Shown here: one piece after another, positions 63,864 to 64,000 of the stretch
How the letters are laid out: each line of letters starts with the position of its first letter
How positions within the stretch are numbered: the stretch's first letter is position 1
DNA from: Pontibacter beigongshangensis
GTDB taxonomy: Bacteria > Bacteroidota > Bacteroidia > Cytophagales > Hymenobacteraceae
Direction of reading: 5' to 3'
DNA: 64,000 nucleotides
NCBI RefSeq assembly: GCF_014332515.1
Contig: NZ_VFSD01000009.1
Span: 112,317 to 176,316 of the forward strand
Position numbers and translations under genes: made by a program
The notes under the pieces: generated by a model
Database searches by the model: none
Seen by the model: the letters and a program-made list of their open reading frames with translations, nothing else
Told to the model about the DNA's origin: nothing

Positions 63864-64000
63864 CAATCCCAAATCGATAGAAGGTCTACGGGAAACAAAC
63901 TGAGAAACAGTATTAGCCCCCGGCAGCAGGGGCTCACGGAAAAGAAAACAGTTCTTTTCATTCGTTCTTTGAGAGATTGATTGAGACATAAATTTAAAGT
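63864..64000 (+). ncRNA. Leader of an rRNA operon (16S gene expected just beyond the window)
   Basis: After two strong promoters there is a GC-rich hairpin (AGCCCC 63915-63920, GGGGCT 63929-63934). Then comes GTTCTTTGA (63964-63972) and gagagattgattgagac, a pattern commonly found shortly before 16S rRNA in this phylum. The mature 16S sequence is not reached. Confidence 0.75.

Overview
The window looks like a chromosomal segment of a Bacteroidota bacterium, most likely the Cytophagales/Hymenobacteraceae (Pontibacter-like). The reasons are several secreted proteins with type IX secretion (T9SS) C-terminal tails, promoters of the TTG-N19-TAnnTTTG type in front of an rRNA leader, A-rich ribosome-binding regions, and gene families typical of that group (MbnP-like lipoprotein with di-heme peroxidases, SRAP protein, PRC-barrel/SHOCT protein, HemJ-like protein). 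The genus is an inference; no 16S sequence lies inside the window.

About 1.5-35.3 kb is a large exopolysaccharide/capsule locus. On the + strand it starts with a priming sugar-phosphate transferase, a WecG/TagA-type transferase, a nucleotide-sugar trio (RfbF-like cytidylyltransferase, SDR enzyme, RmlC-like 3,5-epimerase) and a GT4 transferase. A minus-strand operon follows with MBOAT acyltransferase, AlgJ/X-like SGNH protein and GT61. Two large secreted + strand proteins come next (double SGNH hydrolase; double LamG protein). A long minus-strand block then holds a Wza-like export lipoprotein, a Wzc-like tyrosine kinase, a Wzx flippase, GT4, O-antigen ligase/polymerase, an HlpA-like transferase, GT4, GT2 and two paralogous beta-helix proteins. 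Together these can prime, assemble, flip, polymerise, acetylate and export a polysaccharide, with secreted proteins that may bind or trim it.

About 35.8-63.1 kb is mostly housekeeping and envelope genes: a YdeI-like protein, Xaa-Pro aminopeptidase, a cNMP/CBS/DUF294 protein, a 2H phosphoesterase, an AEC transporter, HemJ, a D-threonine-aldolase-like enzyme, a nucleotidyltransferase/metallophosphoesterase pair, two MauG-like peroxidases with an MbnP-like copper protein, a PBP1-like enzyme, a phosphate-selective porin, an SRAP protein and a DUF808 membrane protein. The window ends in tandem promoters and the leader of an rRNA operon.

The most unusual signal is a family of about 24 short intergenic repeats spread over the whole window and absent from gene interiors. 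The core is CTCCGGAGGGGCTTTTT followed by GATTAGAATAATT, with a CAG-rich tract on the CTCCGG side. Some copies form inverted pairs 166-379 bp long (MITE- or REPIN-like); the others are solo. No transposase gene is seen in the window.
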